From the NCBI GenBank assembly GCA_031269415.1, contig JAISZF010000186.1, positions 1 through 9,494 of the forward strand: 9,494 nucleotides of DNA, given 5' to 3'. Below, one piece after another: positions 1 through 6,291 of this stretch. A program made the position numbers and the translations under genes. The DNA comes from Clostridiales bacterium. Its GTDB lineage: Bacteria > Bacillota > Clostridia > Lachnospirales > WQUN01. The notes under the pieces were generated by a model, which was not told where the DNA came from, ran no database searches, and saw only the letters and a program-made list of their open reading frames with translations. Positions within the stretch are counted from its first letter, which is position 1. Each line of letters begins with the position of its first letter.

Positions 1-140
1 TCCAGCTCATATTGATCCACTCCGGAATCGATTATTTCGCAAGGCAGGCGTGTCGCGGCTATGTACCAATTCAACGCGGTTAAATGATCGATAAGGTGTT
101 TACCGACAAACCCGGCGGCGCCGATGATTAACGCTTTCAA
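1..140 (-). CDS. rmd: GDP-4-dehydro-6-deoxy-D-mannose reductase, N-terminal part (runs off the window)
   Basis: Only the first 46 codons are present; the gene continues beyond position 1. It starts at a TTG (138-140) that overlaps the TGA stop of gmd (137-139), so translation is probably coupled. A GAGAGAGG-type Shine-Dalgarno lies about nine bases upstream. No in-frame ATG or GTG lies nearby, and the protein begins in the expected place for the family: LKALIIGAAGFVGKHL. This is the first beta strand and glycine-rich NAD(P) loop (GxxGFVG) of an extended short-chain dehydrogenase. GFVGKHL is typical of RMD enzymes, whereas GDP-L-fucose synthase (Fcl) usually has GMVG here. Position next to gmd and manC fits reduction of the Gmd product to GDP-D-rhamnose in the cytosol. 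The catalytic SxnYxxxK region is outside the window, so another NDP-sugar reductase or epimerase remains possible. Confidence 0.72.
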   Translation of the reverse strand, partial: MKALIIGAAGFVGKHLIDHLTALNWYIAATRLPCEIIDSGVDQYEL

Positions 141-1165
141 ACCCGCCCGCCTCTCTCTGGCCCGTTAAGCAGCAGATCATTCTCCACCATCAGTTCAATC
201 AATCCATCAAACGGAACCTCGCGTTTCCACCCTAAAACCCTCTCAGCTTTAGCAGGGTTCCCAAGCAGAAAATCGACCTCGGCGGGTCTGAAAAACTTCG
301 GGCTGACCTTTACAAGTGTCTTCCCCGAAAGGCGATCCACCCCGTTTTCATCCGCGCCTTTGCCAATCCACTCGATATCCGCGCCGATCTTCCCAAAGGC
401 CAAAGCGGCGAATTCCCTAATTGTATGAGTTTCCCCGGTAGCCACGACAAAATCGTCCGGCTTATCCTGTTGCAGCATCAGCCACATCGCCCTTACATAA
501 TCCCTGCTGTGGCCCCAGTCTCGTTTGGCGTCCATATTCCCCAATTCAACATGACTCGCCAGCCCCAGCTTTATCCTAGAGGCAGCGTCCGTTATCTTCC
601 TCGTGACAAACTCCTTGCCCCTGCGCTCCGATTCGTGGTTGAACAGGATACCGGAACACGCGAACATACCATAGCTTTCCCTGTAATTCTTGGTGATCCA
701 GTGACCGTACAGTTTAGCCACGCCGTAAGGGCTTCTGGGGTAGAAAGGCGTATTCTCCGTCTGCGGTATTTCCTGTACAAGCCCGAACATCTCCGACGAG
801 GAAGCCTGATAGAATTTTGCTTCCGGCTTTACTACGCGAATGGCTTCCAATATGTTGGTAACGCCGATAGCGTCTATATCGGCGGTTGCGATGGGCTGTT
901 CCCAACTGGTAGCCACAAAAGACTGCGCCGCGAGGTTATACACTTCGTCAGCCTGTGAGATCTTCATCGCTGTTATCAGCGATACCACATCCGTCATATC
1001 GGCGTAAATAAAATGGATCCTGTCTTTAATATGCGCTGTGTTGCCGTAATCCACAACGCTCTTGCGGCGCATTACGCCGTAAACATTATATCCCTTTTCC
1101 AACAACAGTTCGGACAGATAAGAGCCGTCCTGCCCGGTTATACCGGTTATCAGCGCGTTCTTCAT
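137..1165 (-). CDS. gmd: GDP-mannose 4,6-dehydratase
   Basis: The 342-residue protein converts GDP-D-mannose to GDP-4-dehydro-6-deoxy-D-mannose, the branch point to GDP-D-rhamnose, GDP-L-fucose and related sugars. It has the NADP-binding loop GITGQDG (residues 8-14), YNLAAQSFV (76-84), the catalytic segment SSSEMFG (122-128, with S123 and E125 aligning with Thr132 and Glu134 of the E. coli enzyme), and YGVAK (Tyr147/Lys151). It also has the substrate-binding stretch LFNHESERRG and the C-terminal segment FFRPAEVDFLLGNPAKAERV. These match the family closely, and the C-terminal half is notably like Pseudomonas Gmd. Length is normal. The ATG is preceded by GGAGGG (1170-1175) at good spacing. It lies 20 bases after manC and overlaps the start of the rmd-like gene, so it is one transcription unit. 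All catalytic residues are present and it looks intact. Confidence 0.96.
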   Translation of the reverse strand: MKNALITGITGQDGSYLSELLLEKGYNVYGVMRRKSVVDYGNTAHIKDRIHFIYADMTDVVSLITAMKISQADEVYNLAAQSFVATSWEQPIATADIDAIGVTNILEAIRVVKPEAKFYQASSSEMFGLVQEIPQTENTPFYPRSPYGVAKLYGHWITKNYRESYGMFACSGILFNHESERRGKEFVTRKITDAASRIKLGLASHVELGNMDAKRDWGHSRDYVRAMWLMLQQDKPDDFVVATGETHTIREFAALAFGKIGADIEWIGKGADENGVDRLSGKTLVKVSPKFFRPAEVDFLLGNPAKAERVLGWKREVPFDGLIELMVENDLLLNGPERGGRV

Positions 1166-1185
1166 AATTCCCTCCGAGTTAACCG

Positions 1186-2265
1186 CTACACCAAAGAACG
1201 GCGATTGCAGATCTTCAGGTTCTCAATTACCTTCTTAATATCCTGCGCGGACTCCTTCCGCGCTATAAGCAGCGTGTCGTCCGTATCCACCACAACTGTA
1301 TCCTCCAGGCCGACCGTCGCGATAAGCCTGCCACCTCCCACTATTATGCAATCCCTTGTCCCTATGGTAATAACGTCGCCGTTCACGATATTGCCGTTTT
1401 CATCGGTTTTATTAATCCGGGCCAACGCCAGCCAACTACCCGCGTCGTCCCAGCCGAACGAGCCGGGTATGGTGAAAACGCCTTCGGCTTTTTCCATTAT
1501 ACCGTAATCAATCGAAACGGAAGGGAAAGTCCTGTACACGCGCTCCAGCACGGCCTCCGCGTCGTATTCCCCCCGGCTTTCAGCAATCTCCGAAAGCCCA
1601 TTATAAAGATCCGGCATTAGTTTCCTTATACGATCCAATATAGACGAGGCTTTCCACACAAACATGCCGGAATTCCATAAATACTCGCCGGAATTTAAAT
1701 ATTCCTTTGCCGTGGCTAAGTCGGGTTTCTCGACGAATTTCTTAACCGTGTAAACTCCTCTGTGTTTCGGCGTATTCTCATCATAGCCAAAGTGTATATA
1801 GCCGTAACCTGTTTCCGGATAAGAGGGCGTTATGCCCACCGTGCAAAGGCTGTCGCCCTCAATGGCGATCTCGGCGGCTTGGGCCATGGTGTCCAAGTAC
1901 ATACGGTTGTTTTTAATCAGATGATCGCTGGCTAATACCAGCATAACGGCGTCGCCGTATTTTTGCTGGATTACGGAGGCGGCGTATCCGACACATGGAG
2001 CGGTATTGCGGGCTGTAGGCTCGGCCAGGATATTTTCGGCGGGGATCTCCGGAACCTGTTCGGTAACCAGCGGCACATAGTCGCGGTTTGTGACCACGTA
2101 TATGTCTTCCCATGAAACCATGGGCAAATGACGCTCGGCGGTCAGTCGTATCATGGTCTTGCCGTCGCCGGTCAGCGACAGAAACTGTTTGGGCATATTG
2201 CTCCGGCTTTTAGGCCAAAACCGTTCGCCCTTGCCGCCCGCCATGATCACCGCTGTTGTCTTCAT
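1186..2265 (-). CDS. manC: Mannose-1-phosphate guanylyltransferase, single-domain form
   Basis: The enzyme makes GDP-mannose from mannose-1-phosphate and GTP, feeding Gmd directly downstream. The nucleotidyltransferase signature GGKGERFWPKSR starts at residue 10, with MPKQFLSL just after it. AEPTARNTAP (81-90), ASDH (112-115, metal-binding Asp), ETGYGYI (151-157), FVEKP (177-181) and LWNSGMF (196-202) follow in family order. At about 359 residues it lacks the phosphomannose isomerase domain of long bifunctional ManC/AlgA proteins, so mannose-6-phosphate isomerase and phosphomannomutase must be encoded elsewhere. Start choice: a GTG at 2272-2274 overlaps the stop of the upstream glycosyltransferase, but it also overlaps the only Shine-Dalgarno, GGGAG at 2274-2278. 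The ATG at 2263-2265 has eight bases of spacing and starts exactly at MKTTAVIMAGG, so it is preferred. Confidence 0.95.
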   Translation of the reverse strand: MKTTAVIMAGGKGERFWPKSRSNMPKQFLSLTGDGKTMIRLTAERHLPMVSWEDIYVVTNRDYVPLVTEQVPEIPAENILAEPTARNTAPCVGYAASVIQQKYGDAVMLVLASDHLIKNNRMYLDTMAQAAEIAIEGDSLCTVGITPSYPETGYGYIHFGYDENTPKHRGVYTVKKFVEKPDLATAKEYLNSGEYLWNSGMFVWKASSILDRIRKLMPDLYNGLSEIAESRGEYDAEAVLERVYRTFPSVSIDYGIMEKAEGVFTIPGSFGWDDAGSWLALARINKTDENGNIVNGDVITIGTRDCIIVGGGRLIATVGLEDTVVVDTDDTLLIARKESAQDIKKVIENLKICNRRSLV

Positions 2266-2270
2266 TAGAA

Positions 2271-3386
2271 TCACTCCCGCTCCTGGTAAACAGCCCTGTA
2301 AACCTTCATTACGCTTTCCAGCATCTTATGTAAAGAAAATTCTTCCCGAACCCTCGTCAAAGCCGCCTGGCCGTACTTTAACCTCAGTTCGGAATCTTCA
2401 GCCAGTAAAGTTATCGCCTCGGCCAGCGCGTTTACGTCTCCCGGGGGAACCGTCAGCCCGGTAACGCCATTTAAACTCACATACGGCACTCCGCTGTTGA
2501 GTTTTGTGTTAATCACCGGTTTCCCGCGCGCCATCGCCTCGATCTGAACCAGCCCAAACGCCTCGCTCTTGGCGATAGACGGCAATACGAATACATCGCA
2601 TTCTGTAAAGGCTTCTTCCAATTCACTGTCGCCTACGCTTCCGCGAAACACAACCCTGTCCGCGACCCCCAAGTTTTCAGCCAGTTTTTCTAAGGGATTC
2701 CTTAATGGGCCGTCGCCGATTATCGCCAAATTCCCGCGAGGGACACGCGCGAAAGCTTTTAACAGAATATCATATCCTTTATAATAAATCAACCGGCCCA
2801 CAGACAAGAACGCTATTTCTTTGTCATTATTCCCGAATTGATCCGTTTTATTGGAAGTCGGAAGAATTTCCACGCCAAAGGGTATGACCACGCATTTATC
2901 CCTGTACTTAGGCAAATACTCGGAACCGGTAATATGCCCCTCGGTGGCCGCGACAATAACGTCCGCTCTTTTCAGCAACCGCGTCAAAAGCGGATTGTAG
3001 AGCCACTTAAAATATTTTTGCCTCACAATATCGGAATGCCACCACAGCACGACCCCGCCATTGAATCCGAAGAGACGCATAGCCAGATCAGCCAAAGGGA
3101 AAGGCATATGTATATGCAATACATCACAATCTTTCGACAGCACACGTAACCACGAGAAAAACTGAAACGAAAGCGGCAGGGAGAACGCGACCCCGAGGCT
3201 GCCGGCGCGGTGAATCTCCACTCCGTTGATTTCCTCAACGTATCCCTTTAGCCTTTGCCCGCATACCAGCACCTTCATGTCCGTTTCCCCGGCAAGACCT
3301 TCGGCGATCTGCCGCACAACCTGTTCAACGCCTCCGATTACGGGCGGATAGAGCTTGTTGACTTGCAGAACCCTCAGCTTTTTCAT
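2271..3386 (-). CDS. GT4-family glycosyltransferase (WbpZ-like mannosyl/rhamnosyltransferase)
   Basis: This 371-residue retaining GT-B glycosyltransferase has an N-terminal acceptor domain beginning RVLQVNKLYPPVIGGVEQV (residues 5-23), with the glycine-rich loop and the GGVEQVV motif seen in WbpZ-type enzymes. HIHMPFP (91-97) follows. The donor domain has SVGRLIYYKG (195-204), GDGP (224-227) and the GT4 EX7E motif (Glu275 and Glu283 in EAFGLVQIE). No membrane segment or signal peptide is evident, so it probably acts at the inner face of the membrane on a lipid-linked acceptor. Neighbours suggest GDP-mannose or GDP-D-rhamnose as donor; the sequence alone does not fix donor or linkage. Its ATG overlaps the stop of the upstream glycosyltransferase (ATGA), with GGAGG only three bases ahead and a run of seven G just before. 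Its stop lies five bases before the manC ATG. Confidence 0.85.
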   Translation of the reverse strand: MKKLRVLQVNKLYPPVIGGVEQVVRQIAEGLAGETDMKVLVCGQRLKGYVEEINGVEIHRAGSLGVAFSLPLSFQFFSWLRVLSKDCDVLHIHMPFPLADLAMRLFGFNGGVVLWWHSDIVRQKYFKWLYNPLLTRLLKRADVIVAATEGHITGSEYLPKYRDKCVVIPFGVEILPTSNKTDQFGNNDKEIAFLSVGRLIYYKGYDILLKAFARVPRGNLAIIGDGPLRNPLEKLAENLGVADRVVFRGSVGDSELEEAFTECDVFVLPSIAKSEAFGLVQIEAMARGKPVINTKLNSGVPYVSLNGVTGLTVPPGDVNALAEAITLLAEDSELRLKYGQAALTRVREEFSLHKMLESVMKVYRAVYQERE

Positions 3387-4561
3387 AATCCTCCCCCCCG
3401 CGGAGATGGATTCCGCGCCCGCGTTTCTTCACATACGCCCATTATAATCCCGGCGGAGCGTTCCCAACTGAATTTTTTTGCGCGTTCCGGGCCTTTGGCT
3501 GATAGATCGCGGCGAAGCGCCGGATCGTTAATAAGCCTTTTCATGCCCTCCTTTATTGCTTTCGTATCATACGGATCCACCATAACCGCCGCGTCGCCCA
3601 CAACCTCCGGCAAAGACGCCGCCGTAGAGGTTAGCACCGGCGCGCCGCAGGCCATGGCCTCCAGCGGGGGCATTCCGAAGCCTTCGTACAGAGAGGGGAA
3701 CAGGAACACCAATGTGCCGCTTAACAGCGCGGGCATGTCCGCGCCGTCGATATAACCCGTAAAGATTATCCTTTCTTCCAGGCCATGTGTCCGAACCTTT
3801 TCAAATATACTGTCGTACAGCCAGCCCTTGCGCCCCGTCAGAACCAGAGACGGCGCGGAAGGTTCCTCAATAAGCAATCCGGCGTAAGCCTCAATAAGCC
3901 GCTCAATATTCTTTCTGGGTTCCAGTGTTCCGGCGTACAGGAGGTAAGTATCGGGAATGCCGTATTTTTTCTTAGCTCTGTCTAAACGATCCGCCTCGGC
4001 GGGGTAAAACACACGCGTGTCAACCCCGCAGTGCGCTACTGTCACCCGATCGGGATCAACCCCCATATATTTGACGATCTCGCTTTTACTGAATTCGGAA
4101 TCAGTAATAATAGCCGAGGCGCGCCTGACAGATGCTTTCAGACTTAAATCCAGCATCGCCTTCGTACGGAACCGGACGGTTTCGGGGAACGCGAGGTAAC
4201 ACATGTCGTGGATTACAATGATACTTCGGCCGGCCGCACCGGGCGGCGCGATAAAGTTGAAGAACAGCGATATATCCGCGTCCTTCCCGAAAAAAACGCT
4301 GTACGGCACGGGTGCTAAATTAGACATCAGCCGGTACAGCGAGCATGGCAGCAGGGTACAGATATTCGATTTTCCGCCGCTTTCCGTAAATTCCCGCAGA
4401 GCCGTTTCGGCCTCGCTGAGACGGTGGAATTTAAAGCAATTGAATATGTACTCGTGTTCCTTCCAACGCTTCAGCATCCACGAGATTATATTGTATTCAT
4501 AAAACCCAATGCCGGTCTTTTGGCTATCAATAACCGGCTGGGCGTCGATCGCGATTTTCAT
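3383..4561 (-). CDS. GT4-family glycosyltransferase, first gene of the polysaccharide operon
   Basis: This is a 392-residue GT-B enzyme. The N-terminus MKIAIDAQPV...TGIGFYEYN (residues 1-24) is the usual start of GT4 mannosyl- and rhamnosyltransferases of the WbpY/WbdB/MtfB type. VIHDM (116-120) and TDSEFSKSEIVKY (153-165) complete the acceptor side. The donor domain has GTLEPRKN (211-218), LTGRKGW (241-247), FPSLYEGFG (288-296), the EX7E pair Glu293/Glu301, and ASLPEVVGDAA (315-325). The last ~12 residues are a basic, proline/glycine-rich tail encoded partly by a run of seven G. The ATG at 4559-4561 has an AGAGG-like Shine-Dalgarno upstream. Being first in the operon and close to a second GT4 gene, it probably adds sugars to a growing GDP-sugar-derived glycan. 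Exact donor and acceptor are unknown. Confidence 0.85.
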   Translation of the reverse strand: MKIAIDAQPVIDSQKTGIGFYEYNIISWMLKRWKEHEYIFNCFKFHRLSEAETALREFTESGGKSNICTLLPCSLYRLMSNLAPVPYSVFFGKDADISLFFNFIAPPGAAGRSIIVIHDMCYLAFPETVRFRTKAMLDLSLKASVRRASAIITDSEFSKSEIVKYMGVDPDRVTVAHCGVDTRVFYPAEADRLDRAKKKYGIPDTYLLYAGTLEPRKNIERLIEAYAGLLIEEPSAPSLVLTGRKGWLYDSIFEKVRTHGLEERIIFTGYIDGADMPALLSGTLVFLFPSLYEGFGMPPLEAMACGAPVLTSTAASLPEVVGDAAVMVDPYDTKAIKEGMKRLINDPALRRDLSAKGPERAKKFSWERSAGIIMGVCEETRARNPSPRGGGL

Positions 4562-4594
4562 GGGGCGCCTCTGTTCGCTTGAGTTTTTTGGTGG

Positions 4595-4625
4595 ATTATA
4601 TACATTAGGTTGTAAATTACGTTAA
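4595..4625 (-). promoter_or_regulatory. Weak candidate promoter just upstream of the polysaccharide operon
   Basis: A perfect TATAAT lies on the minus strand at 4595-4600. The best upstream partner is TTAACG (4620-4625) at a long 19-base spacing. The surrounding 100 bases are extremely AT-rich, so a chance TATAAT is quite likely. A second poor candidate in the same stretch is TTGAAC (4667-4672) with AATTAT (4644-4649). The promoter at 4998-5025 is better. Confidence 0.25.
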
Positions 4626-4682
4626 AACTGATAAATTTTATTAATAATTTTAACATATTCTATATTGTTCAACGTAAATTAT
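4613..4682. repeat. Imperfect inverted repeat in AT-rich spacer
   Basis: TAAATTACGTTAAAAC (4613-4628) is nearly the reverse complement of GTTCAACGTAAATTAT (4667-4682). Ten of the eleven bases of TAAATTACGTT pair. The arms are separated by about 38 AT-rich bases. The repeat lies just downstream of the TnpB relic stop, where an IS200/IS605 right end would be expected. It could be a decayed element end, an operator, or a chance feature of low-complexity DNA. Confidence 0.4.
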
Positions 4683-4695
4683 GTAATGCAGCAAT

Positions 4696-4830
4696 TTATG
4701 AGACGTTTACGACAACAGGGCACAACCCTACGCCCTCTACCCCATTGATATAGGCGTTTGGGGATACTTTTTTAATCATTTGAAAAGCCGCGTTGATGTC
4801 AGCGTTTATTTTTAGGCCGTTACCACACCT
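4696..4830 (-). pseudogene. tnpB: TnpB (IS200/IS605 OrfB) C-terminal relic
   Basis: Only the last 44 codons of a TnpB-type RNA-guided nuclease remain. The fragment has NGLKINADINAAFQMIKK, then PNAYINGVEGVGL and PVVVNV, ending at TAA (4696-4698). NADINAA is the third RuvC motif, whose Asp is a catalytic metal ligand. The following PNA...GVEGVGL.PV pattern is typical of the tail of IS605-family OrfB proteins. The RuvC-I and RuvC-II motifs, the bridge helix and the N-terminal domain are absent, and no CxxC zinc-finger pairs are visible. It therefore cannot act as a nuclease. No tnpA is nearby. The relic fuses in frame to a fragment of another family on its 5' side, and the junction falls near position 4830. 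Confidence 0.72.
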
Positions 4831-4986
4831 GAGAATGTTTTGGCTAATACAATAATAAACCACTCTCGTAATCGCGTCTGTCAACTTTAACCCCGCGCCC
4901 TGTCATTCACGGACAAGAGCCACAAATTCCACATAGCAGCTAAGATTTTTACTGTTCGCGACTATCTCATGGTTATAGCCCCCATA
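4831..4986 (-). pseudogene. PD-(D/E)XK / Rpn-type transposase C-terminal relic
   Basis: On the minus strand, in the same frame as the TnpB relic, 4831-4977 reads YNHEIVANSKNLSCY, then VEFVALVRE, an in-frame TGA (4903-4905), then QGAGLKLTDAITRVVYYC and ISQNIL. This follows the recurring pattern of the C-terminal half of PD-(D/E)XK nuclease family transposases (Rpn/PDDEXK_2 type): a 'GYN.ELM..C..L..Y..FV..VRE' segment, then a helix like 'L.EAI...I.YCI..NIL'. A TAA at 4987-4989 closes the frame upstream, and the nuclease core is missing. One internal stop and loss of the N-terminus make this non-functional. The family assignment is from remembered pattern similarity only. A short ORF could start at TTG 4882-4884, but there is no reason to think it is translated. 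Confidence 0.5.
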
Positions 4987-4997
4987 TTACTGTTATT

Positions 4998-5025
4998 ATT
5001 ATATCAAAATCCATCGTTTTTTCAA
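4998..5025 (-). promoter_or_regulatory. Extended -10 sigma-A promoter reading toward the polysaccharide operon
   Basis: On the minus strand there is TTGAAA (5020-5025), a 16-base spacer, then TATAAT (4998-5003), with TG at 5006-5005 forming the extended -10 TGATATAAT. This is the best promoter match in the window. Transcription would begin near 4991 and run through the transposase relics for about 430 bases before the first glycosyltransferase ATG at 4561. No clear terminator was seen in between. It could drive the polysaccharide operon or be the relic's own old promoter. Confidence 0.6.
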
Positions 5026-5045
5026 GATTTATCACGCCGGGAATA

Positions 5046-5086
5046 TTGTCATTGGATTGCTTAATAAGTTATGAATGGTTTATAAT
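5046..5086 (+). promoter_or_regulatory. Candidate his operon promoter
   Basis: Two overlapping possibilities exist. TTGTCA (5046-5051) with TATGAA (5070-5075) at 18-base spacing would leave a leader of roughly 20 bases. TTGCTT (5057-5062) with a perfect TATAAT (5081-5086), also 18 bases apart, would start within about 10 bases of the hisZ ATG. The region before hisZ is too short for a T-box leader or riboswitch, and none was seen. Confidence 0.4.
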
Positions 5087-5103
5087 AAGCTCCGAGGGTG
5101 ATT

Positions 5104-6291
5104 ATGATGAAAGACAACAAACGCCATACCCCCGACGGCTTTAAAGATTCCCTGCCGGGGCCGTACCAATTCAAACTCAAGCTGAAACAAAAGATAGAGA
5201 ATACGTTTTATCTGGCAGGCTATTCGCCTATATCAAGCCCGATGTTGGAATACGCCGAGGTGTTCGAAGGCGCCGGTTCCGCGCCGCCGCGCCAGATGTA
5301 CCGCCTCATAGACCGCGAGGGAGACGTTCTAACGCTGCGTTCAGACATGACGCCGCCGGTCGCGCGGATAGCGGCCACGAATTATACGCCCGCCGATCTG
5401 CCGCTGCGTTTTTATTATACGGAAAACGCGTTTCGATGCCATCAGAGTTACAAAGGGAAGGCGGGGGAATTTACCGAAAGCGGAGTGGAACTCTTGGGCG
5501 GCGGAGCCGAAGCGGACGCCGAGGTGATTGCGCTGGCGGTTAACTGCCTGCGGGCGGCTGGTCTTACGGAATTCCGCGTATATATGGGGCACGCGGGCTT
5601 TTTTCGCGGCGCTCTTGAAGAGAGCGGTATGGCGGAAGAAGACAAGGCCGCCGCGCTCAGGCATATCGCGGGGCATAATATCGTGGCGGCCGAGGCTCTG
5701 CTGAGGGGGAAAAAGTTATCGTATGGATTAATTAAACTTACGGAACGGCTGAATATGCTTACCGGCGACGCTGGCATACTGGACGAGGCCGGAGGGCTGG
5801 TACATAACGAAACCTCCGCGCTGGCTGTCTCGGCACTGCGTGAGATCTATGACGCCCTGACGGATTACGGACTCACCGAATACATCCTCTTTGATTTGGG
5901 CATGACAGGAACGCTGGATTATTACACGGGGGCCGTGTTCCGAGTATACGCGCGCGGCACGGGTTTCTCGCTGCTGGACGGCGGGCGGTACGATAACCTG
6001 GTGAAACAATACGGGCAGGATTTTCCTGCGGTAGGATTTTCGCTGAAACTAGACAACCTGGCCGCTATTTTGGACGGCGGAGAACCTTTATCCGGCGGCG
6101 CTCTAATCGCTTATACGCGGGCTGGCCGTAAGGAGGCTTTTCTAAAAGCGGCGGAACTGCGCGCGGAGGGGATAAGAACGGAAAACAGCCTGACCGTGGG
6201 AGCGCCGCGTGAGTATTACGAGGCTGAGGCAAGGGCTCGAGGCATAGAGCGCGTGTATTATTTCGAGGGCGGTGACGCATGGGGTATCTGA
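5104..6291 (+). CDS. hisZ: ATP phosphoribosyltransferase regulatory subunit
   Basis: HisZ is a catalytically inactive histidyl-tRNA synthetase paralogue that assembles with short-form HisG and carries histidine feedback control of the first step of histidine synthesis. The 395-residue protein starts with TPDGFKDSLPG (residues 9-19) and PMLEYAEVFEG. It has class II aaRS-like motif 2 elements LRSDMTPPVAR (79-89) and RFYYTENAFR (102-111), EFTESGVELLG (122-132), then LDYYTGAVF and DGGRYDNL. The C-terminal region is shorter and diverged from a HisRS anticodon-binding domain. Together with the short hisG next door, this favours HisZ over HisRS. Start choice: GTG 5098 overlaps the Shine-Dalgarno GAGGG (5094-5098), so the ATG at 5104 is preferred; ATG 5107 is equally possible. 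It is the first gene of the his operon and overlaps hisG by 13 bases. Confidence 0.93.
   Translation: MMKDNKRHTPDGFKDSLPGPYQFKLKLKQKIENTFYLAGYSPISSPMLEYAEVFEGAGSAPPRQMYRLIDREGDVLTLRSDMTPPVARIAATNYTPADLPLRFYYTENAFRCHQSYKGKAGEFTESGVELLGGGAEADAEVIALAVNCLRAAGLTEFRVYMGHAGFFRGALEESGMAEEDKAAALRHIAGHNIVAAEALLRGKKLSYGLIKLTERLNMLTGDAGILDEAGGLVHNETSALAVSALREIYDALTDYGLTEYILFDLGMTGTLDYYTGAVFRVYARGTGFSLLDGGRYDNLVKQYGQDFPAVGFSLKLDNLAAILDGGEPLSGGALIAYTRAGRKEAFLKAAELRAEGIRTENSLTVGAPREYYEAEARARGIERVYYFEGGDAWGI

Noticed and set aside
425..1507. Plus-strand open frames of 177 and 164 codons (425-958, 1013-1507)
   Set aside because: They lie antisense to gmd and manC, which have full family motifs; the plus-strand translations show no recognisable domain.
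4710..4740. Possible hairpin AGGGC...GCCCT in the TnpB relic as a terminator
   Set aside because: The stem is only five base pairs with a loop of about ten and there is no following U-run on the minus strand; it falls within conserved TnpB codons.
5026..5097. T-box or other histidine-responsive leader before hisZ
   Set aside because: The space is too short, with no T-box sequence, leader peptide rich in His codons, or terminator hairpin.
4562..5097. CRISPR array, tRNA or other RNA gene in the intergenic region
   Set aside because: No regularly spaced repeats and no tRNA cloverleaf pattern were found; the region is explained by relics, promoters and AT-rich spacer.
5104..6291. Reading hisZ as histidyl-tRNA synthetase (hisS)
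   Set aside because: The C-terminal region does not look like a HisRS anticodon-binding domain, and it directly precedes and overlaps a short-form hisG that needs HisZ.
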